Made by a program: the position numbers and the translations under genes. A stretch of DNA of 64,000 nt from Antennarius striatus (lineage: Eukaryota > Chordata > Actinopteri > Lophiiformes > Antennariidae): assembly GCF_040054535.1 (NCBI RefSeq), contig NC_090784.1:17267001-17331000 (forward strand), in the 5' to 3' direction. This document shows, in pieces, positions 50,701-63,500 of this stretch. The notes under the pieces are model-generated. The model made no database searches and was not told the origin of the DNA. It saw only the letters and a program-made list of their open reading frames with translations. Positions within the stretch are counted from its first letter, which is position 1, and each line of letters starts with the position of its first letter.

Positions 50701-53652
50701 CCTCTAACCTGCAAAAATATGCATGAGTTTAAATAGTCAGACAGCTAACAGCCCACAGATTGGGTACTAATAATAAATCCTCTGTTTTATAAGCTGTATT
50801 TACATTTAAACTACAGTTAACATATCTTTACATGCACAAAAACGTCCAGGATTAACTGCTGCATGTAATTGGTGCAGTTCTCCCTTGTCTTGTGCTTTGC
50901 TTTGAGGCCTGATATGTACACATGATGTTTTGTGTGTTGTAGGAGGGTGTTTGTATATTAAGCGGTTTGGGCTACAATGGTGTAGTGGATGGAAAACCCA
51001 AATGGGACGCCTGTGCCAATATGAAGGTGTGGCTCTATGAAACCACACCACTTTTTGGAGGAACCATTGCATCCTTCAACATCAACACAAATACCTGGGC
51101 TGCCAGGTCAGTGTCGAGTCCATAATCTGTGTGTTTCTTGGCTTCAGAACTGTGCTATAAAGGTTAACTATTTACATAAAAGATAACCATCAATTAGAGG
51201 GCAATTACAGATTAATCCCCCCTGGTATCACAACGCCTTCACACTTTGTTTTAACACCACAGGGATCTTTACAGACAAGAATCACAGACAAAAGGGTATA
51301 AAAGACTGAAAATTCCAAACAGTGTGTTGGAGCATCATTTGAAAGTGGACGATCTGTTGAACACAGTTCATTATGTGGTCCATTTCAGTTGAATGCATTA
51401 GCTACTCATGCTCGGTGTTACTTTCTACCATCCAAAATTGCACGAGACAGAGAGTGGAAGAGGGAATTGGCACATGCTCTGAGATAAAATGGTTATAATT
51501 CTCTCTGCACTCATTTACATAGTTTAGAATTAAATTGGTTAAGCTTGAGATTTAATTTTTATTTTTCAAAGCCTTACAAATGTTTCAATTCTTACAACAA
51601 AGAAGAAACCTATGGGATTGAGAGAGGCTTATATTACGAGGACAGTGTTTCATATGCAGATGCCCCTCCAGAGGTCATCACGCTTCAAACGCTCTGGTTT
51701 CCTCAGAAATACTGTTAATTGCTATTCGGAGTGGTCGTATTCAAAGGTGTGGTGAAAAGACTTGCTATGCAAGACTTTAACCGTGTTGCACACATGAAAA
51801 TATCCAGAAGCAATTCTGTGAAGCGTGAATAAAAAGAGCTCAAGAGAATTTTATATTCTGTATACTTGGTCCCCTGAGCACCTTTCCAGTCACTTGGTGA
51901 AGAGGGTGCTTGTCAGGGGTGCAGAGTGAGACTTTTAAACGACGAGTACTTCACGTACTTTGTCTGATCCTGTTCTCGAGGTTGATTATGTAGCGTTTTG
52001 CCAATGTCTTGTCATGGAAAAAAAAGTGTGGGAATTTAACACAAGTGTAAACAATGTGTTTACACTTGCCTAAAGTATTATAACAGTATCCGGGCCTGGT
52101 TTTTTTTTTTTTTTGAAGACAAATCTTCAAGCGGTTGAAGTTCATGGGGAACAAGACCTTGTCTCAGGTGTTGACACTCCTCTTTCTGACCATTTGGCAC
52201 GGCCTTCACTCTGGATACATAATGTGCTTCTCCATGGAATTCTTCATCATGACTGTAGAGAGACAGGTAGGCTGCAGATGAAAAAACACTTCATTTAAAG
52301 ACAGAAGAAGCTCAGACCATCTGGGTTTTTACCACAGTGTTTCATTCTCATTTGTTGCATCAAACTTATTTTCTCAAGAAAAGCAACTTTACTTTTTATG
52401 TGTACAATAAACCAATCTCTTCTTCTCAAACATAGGCACAGGCATTGGTGAGGGACAGCCCCTTGCTGACAAAGCTGGCCAACAGTATGCTGTACCCTCT
52501 CTTCTATGTAGTTCAGCAGTTTATCCACTGGCTGTTCATGGGCTACGCCCTAGTGCCATTCTGCCTCTTCGCCTATGACAAATGGTTCAAGGTAACTCGC
52601 AACGCTAAAACGACACGGGTCACAGGACAAATACTGTTCATCACACTTGCAAGCTCTGGGTATCACAGTTCCAGCTGACAACAAAGAAGATGACCCAGAG
52701 ACAAGCTGGGGGTATGAATTACTGGGTGTTAAGCCCACAAATGGAACTACATTAAGGATAATGTCTCAGGGTGGGGGCTTTATTATTATTATTATTATTA
52801 ATGTAGGACAGAATCTTTTGATTCAGGGATGCACAAATTTTGCCTTGCATAGTATTAACTGTTTTTGATTCAAATGTGGAGAAAGTCCTCAAAAGGGAAA
52901 AATCATCAGGGTAGAAATGCAAGAAAACTTAGGAAAACCTAGGATGGCCCACAGGTTCACCCGTACAAACATGCAATAATAACAGGTCGTTTGTAATCAT
53001 AGACAGCCATGAGATTTCTTGTTTCATACATCTACAGTGTATTTCATGTTTTTGGGCTGTGGGAGGATACAGGAATACACTTGCAGCAGCACTAGCCGGA
53101 GGCAACAACACTGCCCAGTATGCCGCTGAAATGATGCAACATAAGAACGTTCTGTGTTTCATTAATACTCCAGGAATATACGCTTCAAGTACTTGAGACA
53201 ACAGGATTCTTTGCATCTGTTGCAGTGAAGTAAAATAATAAGAGACTGGCTCTCTAAACACAGCCTTAAAGGAAGCTTCCCCAAAACAGCAACAAGAGGG
53301 CAGTATTAAACATGGGCAGGCAGGCTGTCAAGAGCTGGGCAATGGCTGGTATTATACACCAGGGTATGTTGAGGGACATGTATGAGCTGACAGGATGCTG
53401 TGTGAGAGCTATGCAGAGTAGCAGGGTGAGGGAGCGGTTGATGGTACCTGCTGAATGGTGGGATAGGGACAAGACATCTGTCATTGTGAAGGTGGATTTT
53501 AACTCCGCTGTTCTGTCACCTCTGTTTTTCAGGTGTATTCATCCGTCTATGTCTGTGGCCACGTGTTCTTCCTTGTAGCCTTTTTAATTATGCCATACCT
53601 CCGTAAGGTGCTGGTGCCTAAGAAAGAACGAAGCCAGAAAAAGGAGGACTAA
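44737..53652 (+). CDS. lpcat3: Lysophospholipid acyltransferase 5 (MBOAT family), 12 coding exons, 464 aa
   Basis: Coding exons are 44737-44821, 47246-47353, 48549-48655, 49172-49265, 49504-49541, 50085-50263, 50415-50523, 50605-50691, 50943-51106, 52119-52266, 52436-52591 and 53533-53652, joining to 464 codons plus stop (human about 487). The enzyme is a multispanning ER membrane O-acyltransferase that transfers polyunsaturated acyl groups to lysophosphatidylcholine and related lysolipids. Visible family landmarks are LRLMGRTIT, YLLAGYYYTATDEYDIKWTM, GFSYFYGGFLVGPQF, WDACANMKVW with the conserved Asn, and IWHGLHSGY with the invariant catalytic His, each between hydrophobic segments. The C-terminus SQKKED places lysines at -3 and -4, a KKXX ER-retrieval signal also present in the mammalian protein. 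Exon 4 ends at a GC donor. The N-terminus is shorter than in human. Confidence 0.95.
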
Positions 53653-53990
53653 AAGTTGGTATAAAGACTTAACATGGTAAGCATGTTTAGACCTTGAGGT
53701 TTGTTGTGTTCTCTATAACAGTGATGTAGAGATGAACGGCAAACTGTTAATAAATGTTTTGATTATTAAATAATCTGTTTTCTTCCAGGTCCACCTGAGG
53801 CTAAATATCCACTGAAGGGAACTGTGACTTTCAAGGAGAATGGAAAATTTTTAAGGCCTTCAGTAAAAAGAAAACGCCCAACCTTATATATATAATATAT
53901 ATTATATATATAATATATAGTATATATAAATTATATATATAATATATATGTACAAATAAATTTCTATATATATATTTTTGTGTTTTAACT
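53653..53990 (+). other. lpcat3 3'UTR with probable intron and TA-rich tract
   Basis: A donor (acatg|gtaagc) at 53677 and a strong acceptor (ttttcttccag) ending at 53788 suggest a 112-base intron in the 3'UTR, beginning 24 bases after the stop codon. A TA-rich tract occupies 53884-53950. AATAAA occurs near 53955 (acaaataaatttc), a plausible polyadenylation signal. Confidence 0.5.
53884..53950. repeat. (TA)n-rich microsatellite
   Basis: About 65 bp of alternating T and A with interruptions in the lpcat3 3' region. Confidence 0.9.
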
Positions 53991-55599
53991 GGGAAGGTCT
54001 TTTTTATAAACATTTTGAAAAAAAGTTTACAGGAAAATGACCGTCGTGCCACATGGGTTAATTGTGAGCCAACCAGAGGTGATTTCCTGTTGGTTTTTGT
54101 TTTCTTTCTTTCTTTTTCCGCTTTTCTTTTTTAAATTTGGGACTTGCAGAACTTGAGAGACTTACAAGCTGTTGACACAGAATTGCACTCATCAGTCACG
54201 GGTTTAGAGTCTGTCACTGGCTCTGTTTTGTTTTTCTGTTTGTTTTTTTCTTGTTTCTGTATGTCAGGTCTACCACTGCATTCAACAGCAGCTTTGAATT
54301 GTCCAAGGACATTTAAGCACAGGGCCAGCATATGCGGCACACTAATGTAATAATATGACAGACATGTAGATTTCTTTAAAAGAAAGATTACAATGGTAAT
54401 TATTACAATAATAATGATTATCATAATGGGAGCTCTTGAAAATTGTTTCCAGTTGTTATACAACCACTGGAAAGCCGCCCCCCAACACTAACCTCTAAAT
54501 CTAAATGGCCTTGTGTCCATGAATGTTATTCACAGTATACATTTGTTCTGGAATGAATTGAGTTTGTAATGAAGTAGGCTTGTTTTATGATATTTTTTTA
54601 ATGAAAAAGAACATCTTGTCATGTTGTGGTTTGGTTAAGATAGCGTGAAAATAATTCATGGCGTTCTTCATATGATGTTACAGATTTCTGTTTGCTTGCC
54701 ATGTATCTTTTTCCTCTTTTCAGTGGACACCGGTCCTTCGTTGGCCTTGATTCATTCCCGGCCCTCATCTCCAAAATACTCAGATATAACGCTGAAGAAT
54801 ATCAGTCCAGTCTCACACAGCTCTGTCACTGCAGTTGATCACTTCTGTTCATCTTGCATTTACTCTAATCTCCATAAATAGGATGAGGAATTGTTGATGG
54901 AAGCAAAACAAAACAAAAAAAATCCGCACCAGATTTTCACTAATGTTTTCTTCTTCTTACAACAGCATTTTCTGATTAAAGAGGTGAAGTAGAAGCATCC
55001 CATCTCACTGTGGGAATGCCACTGTGTCTTGTTCATTTAACTTCTATTTGTGGTGGAATGGGAGGGGGGTGTCTCTAATCTATGTTATGCTGGAGGAAGC
55101 CCCGGTGCTGCTGCTGTCACCTCTTGCTGATGCTCTCACACACACATATAGAGGACAGACGTCACTGTAGCATCAGCCCAGATTTTAGTAATATTTATAC
55201 ATGACTTGGTGTTTATTAATTGATGTGAATTCCTATTTCAATGATCGACTCTTTTTGCCTTATTCCTACCAAATGAACAAAGAAAACTTGAGATGGGAGG
55301 TGTTGATTTTCAAATACAGTTTTATAATGTTTATTAAAATGCTGCATTTCAAGCAAGGACTCCGTGTCGTTTTGTGTCCCGTTGCTTTTCGTGTGTGTGA
55401 GAAAAAAATCACGGACCATATAAACAAATTAAAAAAAAAAAAAAAAAGGTGATGTGACATCATTTTGCAGTCTGGGAAAGCTTTGAGTAGTGAAAATTGG
55501 GGGAATGAATATTATAATAAATGGGGTGTGTGAATCATCAGGAAGGACCAAAAGTAACGGGACAGGATGGAATACTGCGCTGACATCTGAGTCACTCAA
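53991..55599. other. lpcat3-clstn3 intergenic spacer
   Basis: AT-rich sequence with a poly-A run at 55431-55447. I see no coding or RNA gene. The GC content rises sharply after about 55600 into the clstn3 promoter. Confidence 0.5.
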
Positions 55600-55987
55600 T
55601 GTGCAGCTTAAAAATCGCCAGAGCAGCAGTCTGGGTCGGAGCTGGCGTGGGCCGGAGAGAGAAGCAGGGAGAAGGACGCAGTGTGGGCGGGATAAGACGC
55701 GCCGAGAGGGAGGGGACGCCAGCGTTACGTCCCCACTTCTCTTCTGCTCTCTCGCAGAAAAAACAAGGACATCCATCGGTCTTAAAATCTTCCAAACACC
55801 TCGTCACCGAAACGGGTTTTTTAAAAAAACCCAACAAACCCTCTCTTGCGGGTCGTGTGAGCTCGCTACCTGGAGGTTTATTCCCACCCGGCGTGGGATC
55901 TCCGATCCGAGCGGCAGGGGCGTGAGAGGCGGATGCTGCGAGCGTAGAGGTTGGGTACCAACCAGGAGCATCACCCCACTCACTACG
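55600..55987 (+). promoter_or_regulatory. clstn3 GC-rich promoter and probable noncoding exon 1
   Basis: CpG-rich sequence followed by a donor (cactacg|gtaacg) at 55987/55988. The first coding exon opens with an acceptor directly before its ATG, so a noncoding exon upstream is required, and this is the best candidate. The open frames across the block on both strands reflect its GC content. Confidence 0.45.
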
Positions 55988-56831
55988 GTAACGTCTCAAT
56001 CTGCTGGTTCCTGCTACGGATAACCTCCATTTTCGCGACACGTTCTCTCCTTACACTACTATAAGCTGTCGACATGGTTATGGGGAAGCAAATTCTCCCT
56101 CTGAATTTGTCTCGGTAGCAAATGGAATGATTATGGTCGCATCTCATGTTTCTCTGCTGTTAGATGTGTGTGTCCTGTGTACAGATGAAGTGTCCAGTTA
56201 AAATTTGTCCTCCTTTTTAGATGTAATCTACAGTGCAGCCTGTAGCCTGTCAAATATACTGCAGCAATGAAAAAAAAAAAAAGAAAAAAGGTTGAGGCTT
56301 GTTATGTCAATGAGAGCTGAAACCCCCAAGGACTCATTTTGGCCAATGCAGCTGCGTTTCATAAATATCCAACCAGCCAAAATGAAAACGTTGGCGAACA
56401 CCCACACCACCACATGCAAAACCTAAACCAGTGACACACTCATGACCAGGTGTGTGTATGCTCCTTAAAATATAGACCCTGCAGCAGCGAGCATGTCAGT
56501 CTGATATTGTAGGATGCTGAAAACAATGTGAAACTATTATGGACCAGTATTTATCAATCCTTATTCAATCTGCGGCTCAAAAGTTGACAATGTAGGGCCT
56601 TTATCAGGACTCCGAATGTTGCATACATGACCAAAGAGTGTTGATTTCTACTGCACGAACACAGCAAGGTAAAATCATCCATGCAGCATCTGAGAGGCCT
56701 GAGCTGTTTGTCTCTCTCTGTCTTGTTACTGTCTCTTCCAGTGCTGATCAGTTAGTGATGCATGTACTATATTCCTTCTCCCTCCCTCACCCCACCCTGT
56801 TGCCCCCTCTACCTTTCCCTTCCTCCCTCAG

Positions 56832-57504
56832 ATGGACAGAATGCATATTTTCTCCTTCTTCCTTCTTTGCTTGACTTCGGTTGCCAGTGGCAACAAAGGT
56901 CAGTTTCTCGTCCTTTTTACTGTTAATTGTCAAGTGTCTAGATGAAGCTGAACATTGCCACAGGGGGGGGGGGGGTAGGGTCATGGCTGTTTTGTCCTGA
57001 AATCTTTATTCATCATCAATATTCATGTGTTTCAGCTTTGTCATTGTATGATCTGTATATTTGAGACCTCAGCCACACATGTTAATTTCTGTTTCATGTC
57101 GTGACCCAGTGTGCATGTTCCTGTTTCCCAGTCCTGTGACTTGGAGGGGATGATAAACCTATTTCATCTTCTGTAGCACATTTATCATTATGGATAACCA
57201 TGACAGTGATTCAACATCAATGTTCCAATGATTATCATGCTTATGGAAGGTGAATAAAGCACACTGTGAGTAAGGAGAATGTTAGAGAAGGAGGTAGAGG
57301 AGAGTAATGCAAGGAAGATGAATAAATCGAAGGGGAGAGCAGAGAGACGGAGCAGAAGGAGCTGTGACAGAAAAGGACGTAGCCAAAAAGACGCAGGCTG
57401 ATAAGGAGGGATGAGGAGGAGGAGGAGGAGGTAGAAAGAGGTAGTACAGGAGATCAGGTGACACGAGGGAGGATACTGGAGCATTGTGGTACGTAAATGT
57501 ATAG

Positions 57505-57571
<67 letters not shown>

Positions 57572-60500
57572 GTGGATGGATGGAGTGACAGACAGAGGAA
57601 GAGTGCCAGTAGAGGCAGACAGAGATGGAATAGGATTCCTCTCAATCTGTAATCCTGGATGTAATCCACAGGCCTGATGCTCAGATTAATGCTACATAGC
57701 AGAGGAGGGAGGGAGAAAATCAGACGAGGGGACACAGGGGAGATAAATGACCAAAAAATAGACATGGAAAAGGACTGTGGAAATGGTGAGGAGGAGGAGA
57801 CGATGTCAGGCTGGACCTTGAAAGCAGACAATAAATTACCTTCCTTTCATTAGGGCAGGGTATTTATTAAACCTCAACCACCTTTTTAACGCAGACCACA
57901 AAAAAATCTAAGATGGACCTTCACAAATCATCTAACATGGAAAGCTTTTTCAGATTTGACCCAATATTTCTTTATTTAAAATATGCCCATGTCAGACTAG
58001 TAGTATATTTAGGGTTGCAGCTGTTTGTATCTGAACATTTAATAAGATTCACAAGTTTTAGGTGAGTTGTTTTTATTGAAAGTGTGTTTGTGAAAAAACA
58101 TGGTGAAAAACATTGATTTTCTTCACGATTAATCTGCCGGTTATTTCCTCAAGTAGATTAGATGGTACATAAAATCTCAGAGAAGAGAGAAAAGTGCCTG
58201 TCATTTTTAGAAGAGCCCAGTTAATGTCCCCAAACTGATTATTTTATACAACCAAATGTACAAACCCAGAAAGAGTCATTTTATAAGAATCAATAATAAG
58301 GAAATAAGAAAAAATGTTCTCTTATAAAGAATAATCAGTGACTTAGTTCCTAAAATGGTAATTTATGAATTTTTTAGTCACCAGGCTTTTTTAGTCATCT
58401 AATTCTTTCAATACTAAAAACTGCCTCTTGGCTTGTCCCGTTAGGGGTCACTGCATTGTATCATCCTTTTTCCATTTTAGATGAACGCACATAGTTTGAG
58501 AAAGTTTTTTAAGATGGATGCCCTTCCTGCCACAACCCTCTGCATTCATCCGGGCTTGGGATCGGCCAACAGTTCACATTGGCCTGTACCCCCATAGGAC
58601 TGATGGTGGGATTTCAACCTAGGGCAGCATACAAGAGAAGCATGTGCTCTATCACTGAGCTACATCCCATAATTGTTTCACTGCTAAAAGTTCCAGTAGT
58701 TCAGTGTAAAAATAAGCCAATAAAGTAACATTCCTGCATTCAAATTTTTAGGGTTTAAAAGGTGCAATTTTCCTTCTAAATTACACACATTAGAACACAT
58801 CAGAAGAATAAAATAAACTAAATTAAACTAAGGCCATTCCTAATTGTATTCAATTTTAGAATTTGAACAGCTGTCATCCATAAAGTTATAAAGTTAAGGT
58901 TCAGAGAGAGTGCTGTATAATCATATTGACTGTGTGATGTCAAACAATAGCAGCGCCGTTAGAGCATAAAGCACCATTTTCCTCTGTCAACTCTCCCCTC
59001 ACAGACGAGACAGTCAAATTAGTTCCAGGCATATTTTCTGGGAAACTCACAGTGCAGAGACGGCAGTCGCTCAAACCCAATCTTGTGCCTCGGTCTTATT
59101 TCAAACTCCAGCCTCAGCAAAAAGAGACTGACGACAACAGATTTGAGGCGCTTTTGTTTTTGCTTCTTGTTGGAGTGTAAAATTATCATCCTTCTGGCTC
59201 ATTACTTTGGCCTTTGATCACACAGCACTGGGATGAATAATTAATACACAATTAAAGGTTAAATTCACAGACAACCTCAGGCATTTGCTTTTCACTGGGC
59301 TGTTTTTCTTGTGCATTATTGCGCAGTGCTTGTGGCAGTTTAGTTCGTCTGATTGATTCGAGCAATATTCCCCTCTGTGTGTGACAAGGTGAAGGCTGAC
59401 TGGCTTTAATTACTCTGTCAACTTAAGTGGTGTTTGATTTTTTATTTCTTTTATTTAACCTTTATTTAACCTAGAAGTCCCTTGAGACACAATCTGTCTG
59501 ATGGCGACTGGTGTATGTAATGTGTTTGTTTGTATGTGGATGTGAGATCTACATAGAGAAAGGGGAAAAAAAGGAGGAATCTGTGAGGTTGTGAATGTGA
59601 TCAAACACTCTCTGTGATCACACACATACGTACGTTATCTGTTTCCTATTCATACACTCACTCATCATGCCCTTGCCTATAATGGAGTGTTAAAAATAGA
59701 CACGTTGGTTCTGTATAATTGCTCCATTTAACCCAAAGCTTCTTCGGTCTCTCCACATCTCTGCGCCGTTCAGCCAATAAGCACAAGCCATGGATCGAGA
59801 CAGAGTACCAAGGGATTGTCATGGAGAACGACAACACCGTGCTGCTCAATCCCCCTCTCTTTGCGCTGGACAAAGATGCTCCACTTCACTACGCTGGTAA
59901 TACCAACAGCAAGGCAGAGCAGAGGATGAGAGAGTGGGGAAAATGCTTATAAATATTTGGCCAATTCCACGAATTTGCTGGAACATCTGCAGAATGTGTG
60001 AAATGTGTGAAAAATAGGTCAAATCAAGTTGCCCACCCAATGCCAAATTGAAAATGGTCTCACCAGGCATTGCACGAGCTTTTAATAGTAAACATGCTGA
60101 TTTTTACAGGAAGACATTTGAGGTTATCAGACCCATGCCATTTCCAGCTATCTTTCCAAACAGACGGCCTGAAAGACAACGTCCTCAGTCACAGAGTCCA
60201 TTATTTTTAGAACATCATAGCGTAATTCAACCCTTCATCTCAGGAGCAGTCTTCAGTACGTACTCTGCTTCTGCAGCCTGATGAAATAAGGTTATTGGAT
60301 TTGCACTACTGGAAATAACCATGTTCAGTCAAATTATCAACTGGAATTACTCAAGTGCTCCCTGAAGCTTATTAGGCTCATGTCAAAAAGGAAGATAAAA
60401 TTAGGGGTTTGAGCAAGAACCTTTCCCACCTTTAGCTCAGACCAGAGGAGATTGTCTGTAATACTGAGAGCTTTATTTAGACTCTCAACTGTTATTTATT

Positions 60501-63500
60501 CTTTAAGATAAAACTCTGGTAACCGTATGCCCTCTGATAGTCAAAAATTAATGACTACTTAATGTTAAGCTAGATCGTCCCCATTTCTTCAAAATGTAGG
60601 AAGGAGGCTGATATTTCCCTCTTCCTGACTGGGCTGATTGACTCATTTTCTAGTTATATTTCACCTTTTGTTGTAATAGTTATAATAAAATTTTATTGTT
60701 ATGACCTTTTCAAATCCAAAATGTAAATTTTGACATAAAATGGGAGAAAGAGCATTAAGACAACACAACTAATTGGGATGATAAAAAGAGAATGTGACAA
60801 GAAACTTTAATGCTTCTCTTTACTGGAGATTTCAGTCCATATTTAAAGGAATAACTACATTTTAATTAGAGCGCAATTTAAAAGTTGAGCAGTCTTTGCC
60901 TCTAAAGTTAAAATAATCAGTTTGAATGATAACAAGAGATTCAAAGATTTGTCACAGTTAGTCAATTAAAGTAATAAGAAGTTAATAAATATCACCAGAA
61001 ATATTTCAGACAATATTTTAATTATAAATTACAATATGAGCAAATTTCAACTTATAGTGTTTAAATTGCGACTTCTTCTCTTCTTTTAGGTGAAATCTGT
61101 GGCTTTCGGGTTCATAATGGCCCTTCGGGTTCAGGTTCAGTCCAGTTTGAAGCGGTGGTTCTGGACCGATCCACAGGCGAGGGTCTGGTCCGGGCGAAGG
61201 AGCCTCTGGACTGTGAGAGTCAGCGAGAGCACAGCTTCACCATCCAAGCCTACGACTGCGGAGAAGGACCTGATGGCGTGAACAGCAAGAAATCCCACAA
61301 GTTTGTCAACCCCCTCCAGATTTACACAGAATATATTCAACCTCTTCATTAGTAGTTTGAGCCTCCATCTGAAGATCATCATACTGTGTGCTATTTCTGA
61401 TTCCTGTTTTCTGCCATAATGCTTTTCTCTCTGTTCCTGTTTTCTTCCCACTCCTCCTCCGTCCCTCAGGGCCACTGTGCATGTTCGTGTAAATGACGTC
61501 AACGAGTTCTCCCCCGTGTTCGTTGAACGTCGCTACGAGGCTTCGGTCCCAGAGGGCCTTCTGTTTGACCGAATCGTGCGTGTGGAGGCTCTGGATGCCG
61601 ACTGCTCCCCGCAGTACAGCCAGATTTGCTTCTATGACATCATCACTCCCAATGTGCCGTTTGCCATCGACAACGACGGTGAGATATGTTTTATCTTGTA
61701 TCACTAAGTGAACAGGTGTTTCACTTAATATTCGTCTCTCTCTGCAACGATAACTCAATATCCCCAACAATCATCCAACTATTTTCCTTTTAAAGCTGTC
61801 GGCACTATCTGCTCTGTGTATAGTGACTAAATTCAATATTTTAGTTCAGTAAACTCAAACTCCAGATGTTCTCATGCGTGAAAAGCACACAAGCCAGGCT
61901 CTGCTGAGATACCGATGTCTGCCTCACGTCGCAGCGAATTTCAGCTGCTTATTTCCTCTCACAAGTAAAAACAGAAAGATGTTAAAATAGACTTTTTGTG
62001 TGCAGATTTATGAAGCTGTTTGGTACAGTAGCATCTTTTTGTTCCCGGGTGCTCGTAGAATCCCCTAAATTCTTCTTTGTTGTTTCTGTATCTACTACCT
62101 GTCAATTATTCGTGACTCAGCAGCTAAGGAGGACTTTGTACTATCATTGTCCGGAGCTCGGAGGCTTTTTGCAGAGGATGAGCAGTTCTTTTCTTTCTTG
62201 GGTCAGACCTGTGCTGCATCATAGAAAGCTTTTGTTCAACCCATGTCCAGATACTGTGGGCTTGTCATTGTCCTTTTTTTTTTCTTTTTCTGACAGTGTC
62301 TTTTCTTTTGTTGCCACTATCGCTTTCATCCTTCTGTTTCTCCCCTCAACGTGTCACAGCATCTTCTGTCTCACCTACTGTTTGGCAGCTGGGACACTGA
62401 GCACAGAGTCGCTGGTAATTTTATCTCTCGCACACAGGAAAAGTCCATCCATTTTCATTTCATTTGCAATTCATTCTCCTCTCTTTGGGCTTTTTTTTTT
62501 CTGTTCCTGAATGTTGTGCACTGAAGAGCTTTTGTTACCGCATACACACAGGGTTAAACACTCTATCACTGATTGGCTGTTCATGCTGGACTTTCAGTTA
62601 CACAAGCTTGTTGTTGATGACTAACACTTTCTATTTCTGTGTCTTGTTTATTTTTTGTGGTCTATTCTTTCTGTGTGTCTCTCTCCGTTTCCTAGGTAAC
62701 ATTAAGAACACAGAGCCTTTGGATTCGAAGCTTCAGCGTGTTCACACCTTCTGGGTGACCGCCTTCGACTGTGGGAAGAACCGCGCTCAGGCTGATGCTC
62801 AGGTTGTCGTCACGGTCAAGCCGTCCTGCAAACCCGGCTGGATTGGTAAACAGTGTTACATTTCAGTTCTGATCCATGGAGAACTCTCTTAAGTCTTAGC
62901 TTTGCCCTGATATTTCCTCACTTGTAGGTACATTTAAGGTAGATATATCCTAAAAACTAATCTTTAGTAATCACTCTGTGAATTTATGCATGTTGTTATC
63001 AGGTTCAGGTTGTGATTAGAGTGGTATATAGACTTTAATTTTTTTTTCAGGATGGACCAAGCGTGTGGAATACACACCTGGATCTGGCAGCATCCCCCTG
63101 TTCCCCAGCCTGCATCTGGAGACTTGTGAAGAAACTGTGTGGAACATCCAGGCCACCGTAGAGCTCCAGACCGGCCACATTGGGAAGGGCTGCGACAGAG
63201 ACAGCTACTCTGACCGATCTGTGCGACGACTGTGTGGTGAGTTTGGGTTCCAAGGTCAGCCCATGTGAATATTTACAAGGTAGAACGCTTTATGAATATC
63301 CTTCATTTATCCTTCATCTCCTCAGGTGCTGTCAGAGGAGAAGTGGACCTCCTCCCACCACCATCTCCTGCCGCCAACTGGACCTCAGTTCTGCCCACTC
63401 TCCCCTCCTCTGATTCATCCCTGGTGTTCTCCTTCAATGGGTCTAACCACGTCGCCGTGGTGCCGGATGCTGTTGTGTCTGCATTATCAGGTGACCACTT

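Noticed and set aside
53045-53110. Fragment resembling the fish SINE stretch with ggctgtgggagga
   Set aside because: Only about 25 bases match the remembered consensus and the rest does not follow it, so it is too weak to list as a mobile element.
55429-56041. Open frames of 115-177 codons on both strands near the clstn3 promoter
   Set aside because: GC-rich promoter sequence yields long frames by chance; none resembles a known protein and the clstn3 leader fits the region better.
61998-62510. Frame of 170 codons with hydrophobic Phe/Leu/Ser-rich sequence in a clstn3 intron
   Set aside because: The composition reflects pyrimidine-rich intron sequence; it has no start context, splice signals or family resemblance.
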